A stretch of 64,000 nt of DNA from Absicoccus intestinalis (GCF_033971885.1 NZ_JALBUS010000002.1:124001-188000); one strand, 5' to 3'; shown: positions 15,372-25,168, numbered from the stretch's first letter. The notes: generated from the letters alone by a model not told the origin. A program made the numbers and translations.

Positions 15372-17201
15372 TTATGTCACTTGTTCAAATTGACTATTGT
15401 ACAATTTCGCATAGAAACCATTCTTTTTCAACAACTCTTCATGATTTCCTTGTTCAACGATATCTCCATTATTGATGACCAAGATCGTATCGGCATCTTT
15501 GATCGTAGATAGACGATGTGCAATCACAAAACTCGTTCGACCTTCCATCAAATGGTCCATCGCTTTTTGGATCAATCCCTCCGTTCGTGTATCCACACTG
15601 GAAGTGGCTTCATCCAAGATCAAGATCTTATGATCAGCCAATATTGCCCGCGCAATGGTCAACAATTGTTTCTGTCCTTGTGAGATATTGCTGGACTCTT
15701 CATCCAATACGGTTTGATAGCCATCCGGCTGTTGCATGATGAATTCATCGGCATGAGCGGCTTTGGCCGCGGCCATGACTTCTTCATCCGTGGCATCCAA
15801 ACGACCATAACGAATATTTTCCATGATCGTGCCATGGAATAACCATGTATCTTGAAGGACCATGCCCAACAAGGAACGCAAGCCATTGCGATCAAATGTA
15901 CGAATATCATGTCCATCAATGGAAATGCTTCCACTATTGACATCATAGAATCGCATCAACAACTTGACCAGGGTTGTCTTTCCGGCTCCGGTTGGCCCAA
16001 CAATCGCAATTTTTTGGCCATTCATAACTTTTGCGGAAAAATCATGAATGATGACTTGATCCGGATCATACCCAAATCGTACATGATCAAATGTCACTTG
16101 CCCATCTAAATGGGTTGGATCGGTTGGATCTTCTACGGTTTGTGGTTCTTCTTCTTCCTGTAAGAATTCAAAGACCCGCTCACTGGCTGCGGTACTGGAT
16201 TGTAACATATTCATGATTTGCGCAATTTGTTGGATCGGCTGCGTAAAGTTACGGATATATTGGAAGAACGATTGGATATCCCCTACTTCAATGGCTTTTT
16301 GAATGACTAAAAAACCACCCAATATCGCAATGATGACATAGCCTACATTACCGATAAATTGCATCATTGGCATCATCATGCCTGAGAAAAACTGACTTTT
16401 CCAAGCACTTTCATACAAAGAATCATTGGCCTGTTTAAACGTCTGTAAGACTTCTTCTTCTTGATTGTATGCTTTGATCACATTTTGTCCAGCAAACACT
16501 TCTTCCACTTGGCCATTGACATCACCCAAATAATTTTGTTGGTCACGGAAATACCGTTGGGAATGATGCATCACAAAAGCAACGATCACGATGGATACCG
16601 GTAAGATACAAAGTGCTGCCAAGGTCATCCATCCATTGATTGACAACATCATGATGACAACGCCGATAATGGTCGTGACACTTGTGATCAATTGGGTGAT
16701 ACTTTGGTTGATGCCTTGTTGAAGCGTATCCACATCATTGGTGATGCGAGATAGTACTTCACCATAAGGACGGCTTTCAAAATATTTCAATGGCATCCGA
16801 TTAATCTTGGTTGAAATATCTTTTCGTAAATTATAACCGACATCATTCGCAATGCCCGCCATCACAATGCCTTGAATAAAAGAGAATAAGGCACTCACCG
16901 CATATAGGATCATGACACGAATCAAAATAGCCGCGATCGTATCAAAGTGGATACCCCCTTTTCCTTGTACTTTGCGAACCAAGCCATTGAATAATTCCGT
17001 CGTGGCTTGTCCCAATATCTTGGGTCCTACAATGGTAAAAATCGTTCCTAATATGGCACAAATCACCATCACCAACAAGCGAAATTTATAACGCATCATA
17101 TAGTGAGCCAATGCCGCGAATGATTTTCGAAAATCTTTTGGTTTTTCAACGACACGGCCACGACCTGGACCATGGTTCTGTCTTGGTTGACGATCACTCA
17201 T
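15372..17201 (-). CDS. Heterodimeric ABC exporter subunit, consensus Walker B
   Basis: The product is 609 residues from ATG 17201 (AGGAGG upstream, overlapping the partner stop by 8 bp). A six-helix exporter membrane domain is followed by a nucleotide-binding domain: Walker A GPTGAGKTT, Walker B ILILDEATSS with the catalytic Glu, and a weakened signature (NISQGQKQ). Combined with its neighbour, which has an intact signature but no catalytic Glu, this gives one consensus and one degenerate ATP site, the BmrCD/LmrCD/TM287-288 arrangement of multidrug or lipid-linked exporters. The substrate is unknown. It is encoded with a MarR regulator. Confidence 0.92.
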   Translation of the reverse strand: MSDRQPRQNHGPGRGRVVEKPKDFRKSFAALAHYMMRYKFRLLVMVICAILGTIFTIVGPKILGQATTELFNGLVRKVQGKGGIHFDTIAAILIRVMILYAVSALFSFIQGIVMAGIANDVGYNLRKDISTKINRMPLKYFESRPYGEVLSRITNDVDTLQQGINQSITQLITSVTTIIGVVIMMLSINGWMTLAALCILPVSIVIVAFVMHHSQRYFRDQQNYLGDVNGQVEEVFAGQNVIKAYNQEEEVLQTFKQANDSLYESAWKSQFFSGMMMPMMQFIGNVGYVIIAILGGFLVIQKAIEVGDIQSFFQYIRNFTQPIQQIAQIMNMLQSSTAASERVFEFLQEEEEPQTVEDPTDPTHLDGQVTFDHVRFGYDPDQVIIHDFSAKVMNGQKIAIVGPTGAGKTTLVKLLMRFYDVNSGSISIDGHDIRTFDRNGLRSLLGMVLQDTWLFHGTIMENIRYGRLDATDEEVMAAAKAAHADEFIMQQPDGYQTVLDEESSNISQGQKQLLTIARAILADHKILILDEATSSVDTRTEGLIQKAMDHLMEGRTSFVIAHRLSTIKDADTILVINNGDIVEQGNHEELLKKNGFYAKLYNSQFEQVT

Positions 17202-19302
17202 ATGCCAATTCCTCCTGTGATAATTGCGATTGTGCGATTTGTTGATACACATCACATGTTGCCATCAATTCTTCATGACTACCTTGTCCGACCACTTTGC
17301 CATGATCCAAAACTAAAATCTGATCGGCATGCATGATCGTACTGATTCGTTGGGCCACGATAATCGTTGTGACATCGGCTGCTTTTTCTTTCAATGCTTT
17401 TCGTAAACGGGCATCCGTCGCAAAATCCAGTGCACTGAAACTATCATCAAACACTAAAAATTCAGGATGCTTGACGATGGCACGAGCAATAGCCAATCGT
17501 TGTTTTTGTCCACCTGAAACATTGGAACCTCCTTGTGAAATATGAGAAGAAATGCCTTGCTCTTTTTCACGCACAAAATCTTCCGCTTGTGCCATATCGA
17601 TGGCATCCCACAATTCCGATTCGGATGCATCTTTTTTACCAAACCGCAAATTCGATGCGATCGTGCCGGAAAATAACACCGATTTTTGTGGGACAAAACC
17701 AATACGATCACGCAAAGTCTTCAAATCGATATTGCGAATATCAACATCATCCATTAATATAGATCCTTCAGTTACGTCATAGAAACGGGGAATCAAGTTG
17801 ACCAAGGTTGATTTTCCGGATCCGGTACTACCAATCAGGGCAATAGTATCCCCTTGATGTGCCGTAAAGTTAATATCATCCAAGACTTTTTCTTTGGCAC
17901 GACCATAGCTAAAGGAAACATGATCAAAAACCAATTTGCCTTGTTTTTCTGGTGTTTGTGGATGTTCGGGTTCTTTAATCGATGATTTCGTATCTAAAAT
18001 TTCATTGATTCGATTGGCCGACACATTCGCTCTTGGTAAAAAGATCGCAATGGCACTGATCATCAAAAACGCAATGATAATTTGCATCGCATATTGAATG
18101 AAGGCCATCATATCTCCGACTTGCAGTTTTCCAGCATCCACGCCATGTGCACCTGAATATACGATCAAAACACTGATGCCGTTCATGATCAACATCATCA
18201 AAGGCATCATACAAGACATGGCTCGGTTGACAAATAAATTGGTTTTCGTTAGATCCTGATTGGCTTGATCAAACCGTTTTTCTTCAAACTTTTCCGCTGA
18301 AAAAGCACGAATCACTGGAATTCCCGTAAGAATTTCGCGGGAAATTAAGTTCACGCGGTCAATTAATTTTTGTAGGATCTTAAATTTTGGCATCACCACG
18401 CCAAATAAGATCGCCATTACCACGGATAAGACACCCACGGCAACGATCAAGATCCAACTCAGATACGAACCGGTCTGCTGCACTTTGATGATGCCGCCAA
18501 TGGCTAAGATAGGTGCATATAAGACCACCCGAAAGATCATGGTGACAACCAATTGGATTTGTTGGATATCATTGGTGCTTCGCGTGATCAAACTGGCCGT
18601 TGAAAATTGATTCATTTCTTTAGCGGAATACGTTAATACCGTTTCATACGTCTTATTACGTAGGTCTTTTCCCAATTCAGCCGCAATTCGACTGGCCAGC
18701 AAAGCAACCAAGATGGAACAAACCATTGCCACTACAGCCATAAGGATCATTTTCTTTCCGGTATTCCATAGATAGTCGCTTTGTTTCTGATCGAGATCTA
18801 CGCCTTGGGCTTTGTATTCTTGTTGCACAAATAAGATAGCCGCTTGTGTGATCATCGTATCGGGATAGTCTTTTAAACGTTTGTTGATTTCTTTGCGTAC
18901 TTGTGGCATTTGAACTTGCGGTATCATTTGAACCGGAATATTTCGTTTTTCCATAATATAAAGCATCATTTCGGCTTTGGATAACACATCATTCAAATGG
19001 TCGTGGGATTTGGTATCCAAATCTTTGACAACATACATGTCTTTTTTCTTTGAATAGGTATAGCCATCTTCAATCGTTTGTTGATTTTTTTCGGTAGAAA
19101 CATACAAAAGATTTTGCATCGTTTCCGGACGAAAGCTATCGGCCACGGCATCTTCTACACCTTTTTGTTGAAGACCGGTATCCACGATCTTAGAAGTATA
19201 GGAAGGGAGAGATAGATCACAATAGGCTTGTCCTAACAACAAGCCAAAAATGATCAATATCCAGATCACATTCTTCCTCATAAATCGAAACATTCGTACC
19301 AT
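17194..19302 (-). CDS. Heterodimeric ABC exporter subunit with extracytoplasmic insert
   Basis: The product is 702 residues. After the first membrane helix (WILIIFGLLLGQAYCDL) there is an insert of about 130 polar residues before the second helix. It would form an extracellular domain like that of BmrD. The nucleotide-binding domain has Walker A GSTGSGKST and an intact signature NVSGGQKQR, but the Walker B reads FLVFDDSFSALD, with Asp at the catalytic Glu position, making it the degenerate site. It starts 2 bp after the MarR gene and overlaps its partner, so all three form one operon. Confidence 0.92.
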   Translation of the reverse strand: MVRMFRFMRKNVIWILIIFGLLLGQAYCDLSLPSYTSKIVDTGLQQKGVEDAVADSFRPETMQNLLYVSTEKNQQTIEDGYTYSKKKDMYVVKDLDTKSHDHLNDVLSKAEMMLYIMEKRNIPVQMIPQVQMPQVRKEINKRLKDYPDTMITQAAILFVQQEYKAQGVDLDQKQSDYLWNTGKKMILMAVVAMVCSILVALLASRIAAELGKDLRNKTYETVLTYSAKEMNQFSTASLITRSTNDIQQIQLVVTMIFRVVLYAPILAIGGIIKVQQTGSYLSWILIVAVGVLSVVMAILFGVVMPKFKILQKLIDRVNLISREILTGIPVIRAFSAEKFEEKRFDQANQDLTKTNLFVNRAMSCMMPLMMLIMNGISVLIVYSGAHGVDAGKLQVGDMMAFIQYAMQIIIAFLMISAIAIFLPRANVSANRINEILDTKSSIKEPEHPQTPEKQGKLVFDHVSFSYGRAKEKVLDDINFTAHQGDTIALIGSTGSGKSTLVNLIPRFYDVTEGSILMDDVDIRNIDLKTLRDRIGFVPQKSVLFSGTIASNLRFGKKDASESELWDAIDMAQAEDFVREKEQGISSHISQGGSNVSGGQKQRLAIARAIVKHPEFLVFDDSFSALDFATDARLRKALKEKAADVTTIIVAQRISTIMHADQILVLDHGKVVGQGSHEELMATCDVYQQIAQSQLSQEELAYE

Positions 19303-19304
19303 AT

Positions 19305-19742
19305 TTATTCCCCTTCTTTACTGATTCTTTTTATATTTTGATTGATTTGATGTAAAACATCGATAAATATTTGTATTTTATCTTCAGGAATCCCTACCAT
19401 TATTTTTTGGATCCCTTTCTGACGTACATCATCCAATTCCTTGGTTAATTGTTGCCCTTTTTCTGTCAATGCGAAATGGATCAATCGCCGATCCGCAATA
19501 TCAACTTCACTGGTGACATATCCTCGTTTTACTAAAGAATCCATAGATCGAGAAGCTTGTCCTTTATTGACACATAATGCATCGCTCAGATCATTTAGGG
19601 TATCTGCATCGGGATGGATATACAATCCATTCATCAAGATCACATCGATCATTTTTAGATCGTGTTTTTTTAAAAAAGCATCCACCGTTTTCTTGATGAG
19701 CTGTTTGATTTTTCGCCAAGATAAAAATTCATAGTCTTCCAT
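19305..19742 (-). CDS. MarR family regulator of the ABC exporter operon
   Basis: The product is 145 residues from ATG 19742 (CGAGGTAG upstream). A winged helix-turn-helix (DTLNDLSDALCVNKGQASRS and MDSLVKRGYVTS), the wing DIADRRLIHFALTEKG and dimerisation helices give MarR architecture. It lies 2 bp from the exporter gene, the typical position of a drug-responsive autorepressor. The AT-rich upstream region has AAATGATTTACTTTTAAACATT-like dyad character, a possible operator. The effector is unknown. Confidence 0.88.
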   Translation of the reverse strand: MEDYEFLSWRKIKQLIKKTVDAFLKKHDLKMIDVILMNGLYIHPDADTLNDLSDALCVNKGQASRSMDSLVKRGYVTSEVDIADRRLIHFALTEKGQQLTKELDDVRQKGIQKIMVGIPEDKIQIFIDVLHQINQNIKRISKEGE

Positions 19743-19832
19743 AGAACTACCTCGTTTCATTTTAAATGATTTACTTTTAAACATTACTACTTTCCGATAC
19801 ATATTTCAACTCGATTTTGTTAGAATACTAAT

Positions 19833-20588
19833 ATGAACAAAATTATTTATCAAAATGATGATCGGATCTATGCAGCCACAACCATGCGTGATATCTCTTG
19901 TCCGGAAGCGAACAACATGGCCTTACATGTATGTATCGATCCACAAGCCATCCTACAGAATCGCAAACAATTAGAAAAAGAAACCCTTTCCTTGGATCAT
20001 TGGGCTTTGCCGTGGCAAAAACATACCAACAAGTCTTATCGCATCACCAAGGCTGATTGGTCCAAAGGTGCCTATTCCAAAGACACTTCGATCATGGGTG
20101 TGGATGCCATCTATACGACAGAACCACAAACGTTGATTGGTGTATTTACAGCCGATTGTGTCGGTTTATTGTTGATTGATGAAGCAACACCTTGTATTTG
20201 TGCAATCCATTCTGGTTGGAAAGGAACCGTACAAGCCATTACCGATAAGACCGTTCATCAATTATTGGAAGAAAACCTTTTGCATCCCGCATCAACCAGG
20301 GCCTATTTTAGTCCGAGTCTTCAATTTGAAACCTTAGAGGTTGGTTTGGAAGTAGTTAATCAATTGAAAGACAACCATATTGATATGGATGGTTGTATCC
20401 GATATATGCCCAATCATAAAGCGTATATCGATAATCAAGGTATGAATATCAAAATGTTAGAAAAATATGGAATTACCCACATTTATCCTTCGACCTATGA
20501 TACAAAACCAGATCCACATTGTTTTTCTTATCGTCGTGATGGTAAGACGACCGGTGAACATTTCACCTTTGCCTATATCAAGAAATAA
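19833..20588 (+). CDS. pgeF: Peptidoglycan editing factor PgeF (YlmD/YfiH, laccase-like fold)
   Basis: The product is 251 residues. The family metal/active-site triad is visible: His64 (WQKHTN), Cys109 (FTADCVG) and His126 (IHSGWKGT). The family was long called multicopper polyphenol oxidase, but characterised members are purine nucleoside phosphorylase/deaminase-like or remove misplaced L-Ser from peptidoglycan precursors. No Shine-Dalgarno is present. An extended -10 (TGTTAGAAT, TAGAAT at 19821-19826) sits exactly 6 bases before the ATG, so it is a candidate leaderless mRNA. It is divergent from the marR-ABC operon. Confidence 0.87.
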   Translation: MNKIIYQNDDRIYAATTMRDISCPEANNMALHVCIDPQAILQNRKQLEKETLSLDHWALPWQKHTNKSYRITKADWSKGAYSKDTSIMGVDAIYTTEPQTLIGVFTADCVGLLLIDEATPCICAIHSGWKGTVQAITDKTVHQLLEENLLHPASTRAYFSPSLQFETLEVGLEVVNQLKDNHIDMDGCIRYMPNHKAYIDNQGMNIKMLEKYGITHIYPSTYDTKPDPHCFSYRRDGKTTGEHFTFAYIKK

Positions 20589-20598
20589 GATTGGTTGA

Positions 20599-20626
20599 CA
20601 GCCCCAAAAAAAGGGCTGTTTTTTTT
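20599..20626 (+). terminator. Terminator after pgeF
   Basis: ACAGCCC pairs with GGGCTGT around CAAAAAA, followed by a long T-run. Confidence 0.88.
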
Positions 20627-20690
20627 GAGACCAAAAAACAGCTTCATTTGTATATATAGTGAAAGGGCCCTTGAATAAGGAGGAAAGACA

Positions 20691-21173
20691 ATGAAAATTC
20701 CCATCGATGATCTGGTACCAACTTATAAAGACTGCATCTTTCGTACAGCATTTAGTATTACCCGAAATGCTGCAGATGCCGAAGATATCGTCCAAGAAAC
20801 GTTTTATCAATATGTATTGACAACACGTGATTTTGAAAATGAAAAACATATCAAAGCCTGGCTTTTACGAATCGCCATCAATAAGGCTAAAAATATGCGG
20901 ATGACATTCTGGTCACAAAAGCGCGTATATTTACCTGATTCTATGTGGGGAACATCTCCTCCCGTATCCGATGATCAAAGATTAATAGAAGCCGTTTTAT
21001 CCTTACCAACAAAATATCGGATCGTGATCCATTTGTACTATTATGAAGACTATTCTGTAGTTGAAATCAGTAAATTGGTACGAGCAACGCCCAGCGCTGT
21101 TAAAAACCGTTTGTTTCGTGCAAGACGCATGTTAAAAGATCAATTAAAGGAGGATTGGCATGATGACGAATAA
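20691..21173 (+). CDS. ECF-type RNA polymerase sigma factor
   Basis: The product is 160 residues, with only regions sigma-2 (TAFSITRNAADAEDIVQETF) and sigma-4 (LPTKYRIVIHLYYYEDYSVV, then SKLVRATPSAVKNRLFRARR). AAGGAGG lies upstream. The stop overlaps the start of the next gene by 14 bp, a membrane protein with one helix, the typical sigma/anti-sigma arrangement. The stimulus and target promoters are unknown; the large Cna_B adhesin directly downstream on the other strand is a possible but unproven target. Confidence 0.92.
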   Translation: MKIPIDDLVPTYKDCIFRTAFSITRNAADAEDIVQETFYQYVLTTRDFENEKHIKAWLLRIAINKAKNMRMTFWSQKRVYLPDSMWGTSPPVSDDQRLIEAVLSLPTKYRIVIHLYYYEDYSVVEISKLVRATPSAVKNRLFRARRMLKDQLKEDWHDDE

Positions 21174-21744
21174 AGAATGGTATAAACGAGCTTTTTCATC
21201 GTTACACACATCGCCTAACTTTACACTACATTTGGACGATAGAAGAGCAACCAGACGGCCTAAAAAATGGGCATTTGCGGGAGCATTCATGGTACTGATC
21301 CTAGGCACTTCAACCATTTATGCGGCAAATATTGGTGGCATACAAAGAACGATCCAAATCTGGACACATGGAGAATTGACAGATGCGACGTTGACCATTG
21401 ACGAAAATAAAGGAACCTACACGATCCAAGATTCGAATGGAAAAGCCATACAAAGTGGCGGTGGTGTAGCTATGGATGCCCAAGGTCATTCACGCTCTTT
21501 AACGCCAGAAGAAATTATGGAAGATCAGGCAAACATGGTATCCACGGAAAAAATAGATGGACATATGTATCTTTATTATAAAGATCAAAAATATGATATT
21601 ACCGATCAATTGGCTCATGATACCTATGCCTATATCACTTTACAAGATGGCAAAAAGACATTGTATGTCACGGTTGTAAAGTCGGGTGGTGTAGCAACCA
21701 GTGAAAACCGATATGTCTTACCAAATGAGTTCCATTCCAACTAA
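21160..21744 (+). CDS. Single-pass membrane protein, probable anti-sigma partner
   Basis: The product is 194 residues. A short cytoplasmic N-terminus (about 1-38) and one membrane helix (about 39-58, KWAFAGAFMVLILGTSTIYA) precede an extracytoplasmic beta-rich domain with repeated DGK-type turns. No zinc-binding HxxxCxxC anti-sigma motif is present, so the assignment rests on topology and overlap with the sigma gene. AAAGGAGG lies within the end of the sigma gene, so the two are co-translated. Confidence 0.72.
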   Translation: MMTNKEWYKRAFSSLHTSPNFTLHLDDRRATRRPKKWAFAGAFMVLILGTSTIYAANIGGIQRTIQIWTHGELTDATLTIDENKGTYTIQDSNGKAIQSGGGVAMDAQGHSRSLTPEEIMEDQANMVSTEKIDGHMYLYYKDQKYDITDQLAHDTYAYITLQDGKKTLYVTVVKSGGVATSENRYVLPNEFHSN

Positions 21745-21775
21745 AAAACGATAGCGGAAAAACCGCTATCGTTTT
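21745..21775 (+). terminator. Terminator after the sigma/anti-sigma pair
   Basis: AAACGATAGCGG pairs with CCGCTATCGTTT around AAAAA, followed by T-rich sequence. The inverted repeat could serve both strands. Confidence 0.8.
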
Positions 21776-21817
21776 CAGCTATTGCCTATGTAAAGCCTAT
21801 ATAGCTAATCGAAATCA

Positions 21818-24800
21818 TTAAGAGTACTTGCGTTTTAACAGGATGATACCTATTAAAGGTAGAATTGCCATTATAGAATACACACGCATATTCATTGGTA
21901 CACCTGTCTGTGTACTCTTTGGCTTAGTTGGTTTTTCTTTAACAGTTGTATCAACGACTACATGTTTATTCGTGATCACAAATCCGTCTTTAGTATTTCC
22001 ACTGATAGAAGCTGTATAGCCATCGACCTTGTCTTCACTGACGGTGTACTGGATCTTCTTTCCCGATTGATATGCATCCACATCATTAAAACTTGCTTTC
22101 CAGTTATTGTCCGCATTTAAGATTACTGTTTTTCCCGTATCCTTGCCATCGGCCAGCAGATGTACCTTTACTTCTTTGGCTCGTTTGCCATCCTGATCAT
22201 TCGCATCCTCCCATTTCTTGGAAACCGGGATGGATGTCTTCTCGATCTTATGTGTATTGATCAGATCATAGCCTTCTACTTTTGCAGTATATCCAGCTAC
22301 CTTATCTTCCTGGACGGTATATTTGATTTCTTTGCCGTTTTCATATTTTGGCAGATCATTAAACGTATATGACCAATTGCCTGATACTTCCTTGGATTGG
22401 ACCTCCTTGCCATCAGCCATCAAATGCACAATGATCTTATCTGGTCGCTTGCCATCCTGGTTGTCATTGTCTGACCAGGTCTTCTTGCCGCTGATATCGA
22501 TCGTTGCCGTCTTATGTCTGTTGGTGATGATATAGCCTTCGATCGCATTGCCTTCAATAACGGATTTGTATCCATCTGGAACCGATACTTCTGCAATACT
22601 GTATTGAATCACTTTGCCTTTCTTCTTGGCATCCAGATCTGTAAAGGATCCATTCCAGTCATTGTCCGCATTCAAGGTCAATGTCTTATCGGTCTTTTCT
22701 CCATTCGCTAAAAGCTGTACGGTAATCGCTTCTGGTCGGATGCCATCCTGATTTTCTGCATCTTCCCAGATCTTCTTCACATTCACACTGGTCTTGCCTG
22801 GATCATGTTTGTTCGTGAAATCATATCCTGATTGTGTCGTGCTATAATCAGCAACCGCATCTTCACTGACGGTATATTCAATTTCCTGTCCCTTCTCATA
22901 TTTTGGCAGATCAGTAAACTGATAGTTCCAGTTGCCATCTTTGTCTGCTTTGACCTCTTGTGTTTTGATCTCTGTGCCATTGGCCATCAAACGGATCATG
23001 ATGCTCTCTGGTCGAGTGCCATCCTGGTTGTCATTGTCTGACCAGGTCTTCTTGCCGCTAATATTTACCTTTTCAGTCTGATGATGATTCTTGATCACAA
23101 ATCCGTCTTTGGCATTTCCACTGATAGAAGCTGTATAGCCATCGACCTTGTCTTCACTAACGGTGTACTGGATCTTCTTTCCCGATTGATATGCATCCAC
23201 ATCATTAAAACTTGCTTTCCAGTTATTGTCCGCATTTAAGATTACTGTTTTTCCCGTATCCTTGCCATCGGCCAGCAGATGTACCTTTACTTCTTTGGCT
23301 CGTTTGCCATCCTGATCATTCGCATCCTCCCATTTCTTGGAAACCGGGATGGATGTTGTTGCTACTTGGTTATCGAAAGTAATGGCATCAACATTCGTTC
23401 CATTTTTCTGATATGTTGGATTGGCAAGGATTCGTCCTGTTTCATTGCCGGATGCATCGTATTCCAATTGCGGTGTTACCGTAACTGTGTATTCACTATT
23501 ATCATATGTATATGTATTATCGGGCCCCGGCACTTCTTTTATTGTGTATGTATAGGTCTTACCAACATCATTTTTATCATAGGAAATTTCACGGAAATGG
23601 ATTTGTCCATTTTCGTCATTTTTCTTTGTTTGAAGTACTTTTCCTGTAGATGTTAGCAATTGAAAATTAAATTGTCCTTTATCCGGTTTTTGTGATCCAT
23701 TGATTGTTTTATTCGCTGTTAGAGTCAGTCCTCCACCGTATTTAACGGTTTTTGTGGTATTCCCACCTACAGTATTTTTGACGGTGTATCCAATTGGTAC
23801 ATCTGTCATATCCACAACAAATCGTACATAGGTTGTCATCGATCCTTCGATTTTTTTGATATTTGTGATATGGATATCTTGCGGATTGGTAGTATCTTGT
23901 TGAATGGAAAAATAGTCATTGGATTCAGCACTCACATATTTGACATGTGGATCTAAATGATCAATCAAACGAATTTCATTTTTCGCAAAACCATTACTAT
24001 TCCAGAATTTGATAGTATAGGTAACATATTGATCGCTTGGATCACTAGAAATAATGGATTTATCTACGCTTTTCTCACCATTAGAGGCACTGTTATTTCT
24101 TCCTTGTAAGACATAGCTTCGATTTTCTTGGTGTCGACTTCCATCTTCCGTATATGTAATTGTAGCTGTATTTGTAAACTTTGAGGTATTGGATCCTTCT
24201 GGGATATCTACCCAATAATTGATTTGGATAGCATCTTCTAACTCTCCTGGATAATAGAAATTCAGTGTTTGTCCTGAAAGCTGAACCGAATATAGAGATG
24301 GATCAATTACCTCACTGGTTGATGTATTGATTACTTCAATTGGTTTTGACAAATTCAATGTCATTCCATCGGGTATGATGTCAACAATATTAAAATCTGA
24401 AATTTTCCCTTTCTTATTATTGATGAGCAATCGATATCGAATCGTAGCTGATTGACTTAAGTCAGCCACTCCAATTTGTGAGGCACTATCCCCATTCCCT
24501 TCCGAATAATCATATCCACCAAAGGAAACGCCATCATTACCGGCAGCATCTTTCATGATCGTATCTGTATATATGCCACTTCCTCCCGAAGAACTGACCG
24601 GAAGAACGGTAATTGTTTTAGATGCATCGCCTACCGTGATATCATCGGTTGTTGTGGTATCGGCATGCATGCTCACATAAGCACTAAAGCTACCAGATAA
24701 ACCACTTTCAATTCCTTGCGCAAGAACCAGCTTATATTGCCCGTTACCTAAATCAATAGAATTGGTAAAATGTTGGGCATTTAGGGAAAATTGAACGTGA

Positions 24801-25168
24801 TTCGCAATATCCGTTGGAATGGATACGATAATATAATCTCCTGCCGTAGCACTTTGTTGATCAATTGTGTAGCGAACCGAGACAATCGCTGTGGTACCCG
24901 ATTGAAAGGTATCATTGTTGGTACTGATCGATGCATGAAAATAAGAAGATACATCTTGACTTACTTGATTTTGTACATTGTTTAGTTCCGTTGTCGTATC
25001 CTCTGTCGAAGTAGTATTTTCTGCTGATTCGGATGATGTATTAGCTACTGCCGTTGTTGGGTCATCCATTGAATTTGCTTGTATCGTTGTTGCATTGGAT
25101 CCGAACACACCAAAAAACATAACGACAACTAAAAAAAACGATATTGTTCTCTTACTCCACTTGTTCAT
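21818..25168 (-). CDS. Large Cna_B-repeat surface adhesin
   Basis: The product is 1116 residues. A signal peptide (about 1-31) and a Ser/Thr/Glu-rich stretch precede adhesin-like beta domains (about 80-480). A Spy0128/FctA-type pilin domain follows (about 490-600, LTANKTINGSQKPDKGQFNF), then five Cna_B domains (about 604-1065; KKWEDANDQDG and KKTWSDNDNQDG starts). The end is a membrane helix and KRKYS tail. The expected LPxTG is replaced by STQTGVP. Cna_B and pilin domains normally carry Lys-Asn/Asp isopeptide crosslinks, giving stiff stalks. It is probably wall-anchored, or membrane-retained if no sortase recognises the motif. AAAGGAGAGG precedes the ATG. Confidence 0.88.
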   Translation of the reverse strand: MNKWSKRTISFFLVVVMFFGVFGSNATTIQANSMDDPTTAVANTSSESAENTTSTEDTTTELNNVQNQVSQDVSSYFHASISTNNDTFQSGTTAIVSVRYTIDQQSATAGDYIIVSIPTDIANHVQFSLNAQHFTNSIDLGNGQYKLVLAQGIESGLSGSFSAYVSMHADTTTTDDITVGDASKTITVLPVSSSGGSGIYTDTIMKDAAGNDGVSFGGYDYSEGNGDSASQIGVADLSQSATIRYRLLINNKKGKISDFNIVDIIPDGMTLNLSKPIEVINTSTSEVIDPSLYSVQLSGQTLNFYYPGELEDAIQINYWVDIPEGSNTSKFTNTATITYTEDGSRHQENRSYVLQGRNNSASNGEKSVDKSIISSDPSDQYVTYTIKFWNSNGFAKNEIRLIDHLDPHVKYVSAESNDYFSIQQDTTNPQDIHITNIKKIEGSMTTYVRFVVDMTDVPIGYTVKNTVGGNTTKTVKYGGGLTLTANKTINGSQKPDKGQFNFQLLTSTGKVLQTKKNDENGQIHFREISYDKNDVGKTYTYTIKEVPGPDNTYTYDNSEYTVTVTPQLEYDASGNETGRILANPTYQKNGTNVDAITFDNQVATTSIPVSKKWEDANDQDGKRAKEVKVHLLADGKDTGKTVILNADNNWKASFNDVDAYQSGKKIQYTVSEDKVDGYTASISGNAKDGFVIKNHHQTEKVNISGKKTWSDNDNQDGTRPESIMIRLMANGTEIKTQEVKADKDGNWNYQFTDLPKYEKGQEIEYTVSEDAVADYSTTQSGYDFTNKHDPGKTSVNVKKIWEDAENQDGIRPEAITVQLLANGEKTDKTLTLNADNDWNGSFTDLDAKKKGKVIQYSIAEVSVPDGYKSVIEGNAIEGYIITNRHKTATIDISGKKTWSDNDNQDGKRPDKIIVHLMADGKEVQSKEVSGNWSYTFNDLPKYENGKEIKYTVQEDKVAGYTAKVEGYDLINTHKIEKTSIPVSKKWEDANDQDGKRAKEVKVHLLADGKDTGKTVILNADNNWKASFNDVDAYQSGKKIQYTVSEDKVDGYTASISGNTKDGFVITNKHVVVDTTVKEKPTKPKSTQTGVPMNMRVYSIMAILPLIGIILLKRKYS
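21973..22237 (-). repeat. Cna_B repeat copy A (nearly identical to copy B)
   Basis: This 265-bp segment encodes the fifth Cna_B domain. It is nearly base-for-base identical to 23092-23356, which encodes the first Cna_B domain. The same length and only a few substitutions point to recent duplication or gene conversion inside the gene. Confidence 0.85.
23092..23356 (-). repeat. Cna_B repeat copy B
   Basis: This is the partner of 21973-22237 in the same orientation, with starts 1119 bp apart. Recombination between the copies would delete exactly 373 codons and keep the frame, giving a stalk with one Cna_B domain instead of five. Confidence 0.85.

Noticed and set aside
19833..20588. Multicopper polyphenol oxidase (laccase)
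   Set aside because: The copper-binding motifs of laccases are absent; the His/Cys/His pattern fits the PgeF/YlmD family, for which the laccase label is historical.
23279..23656. 125-codon + strand ORF within the adhesin gene
   Set aside because: It is an antisense shadow of the Cna_B/pilin coding region; part of it is repeated at 22160 simply because the DNA repeat is.
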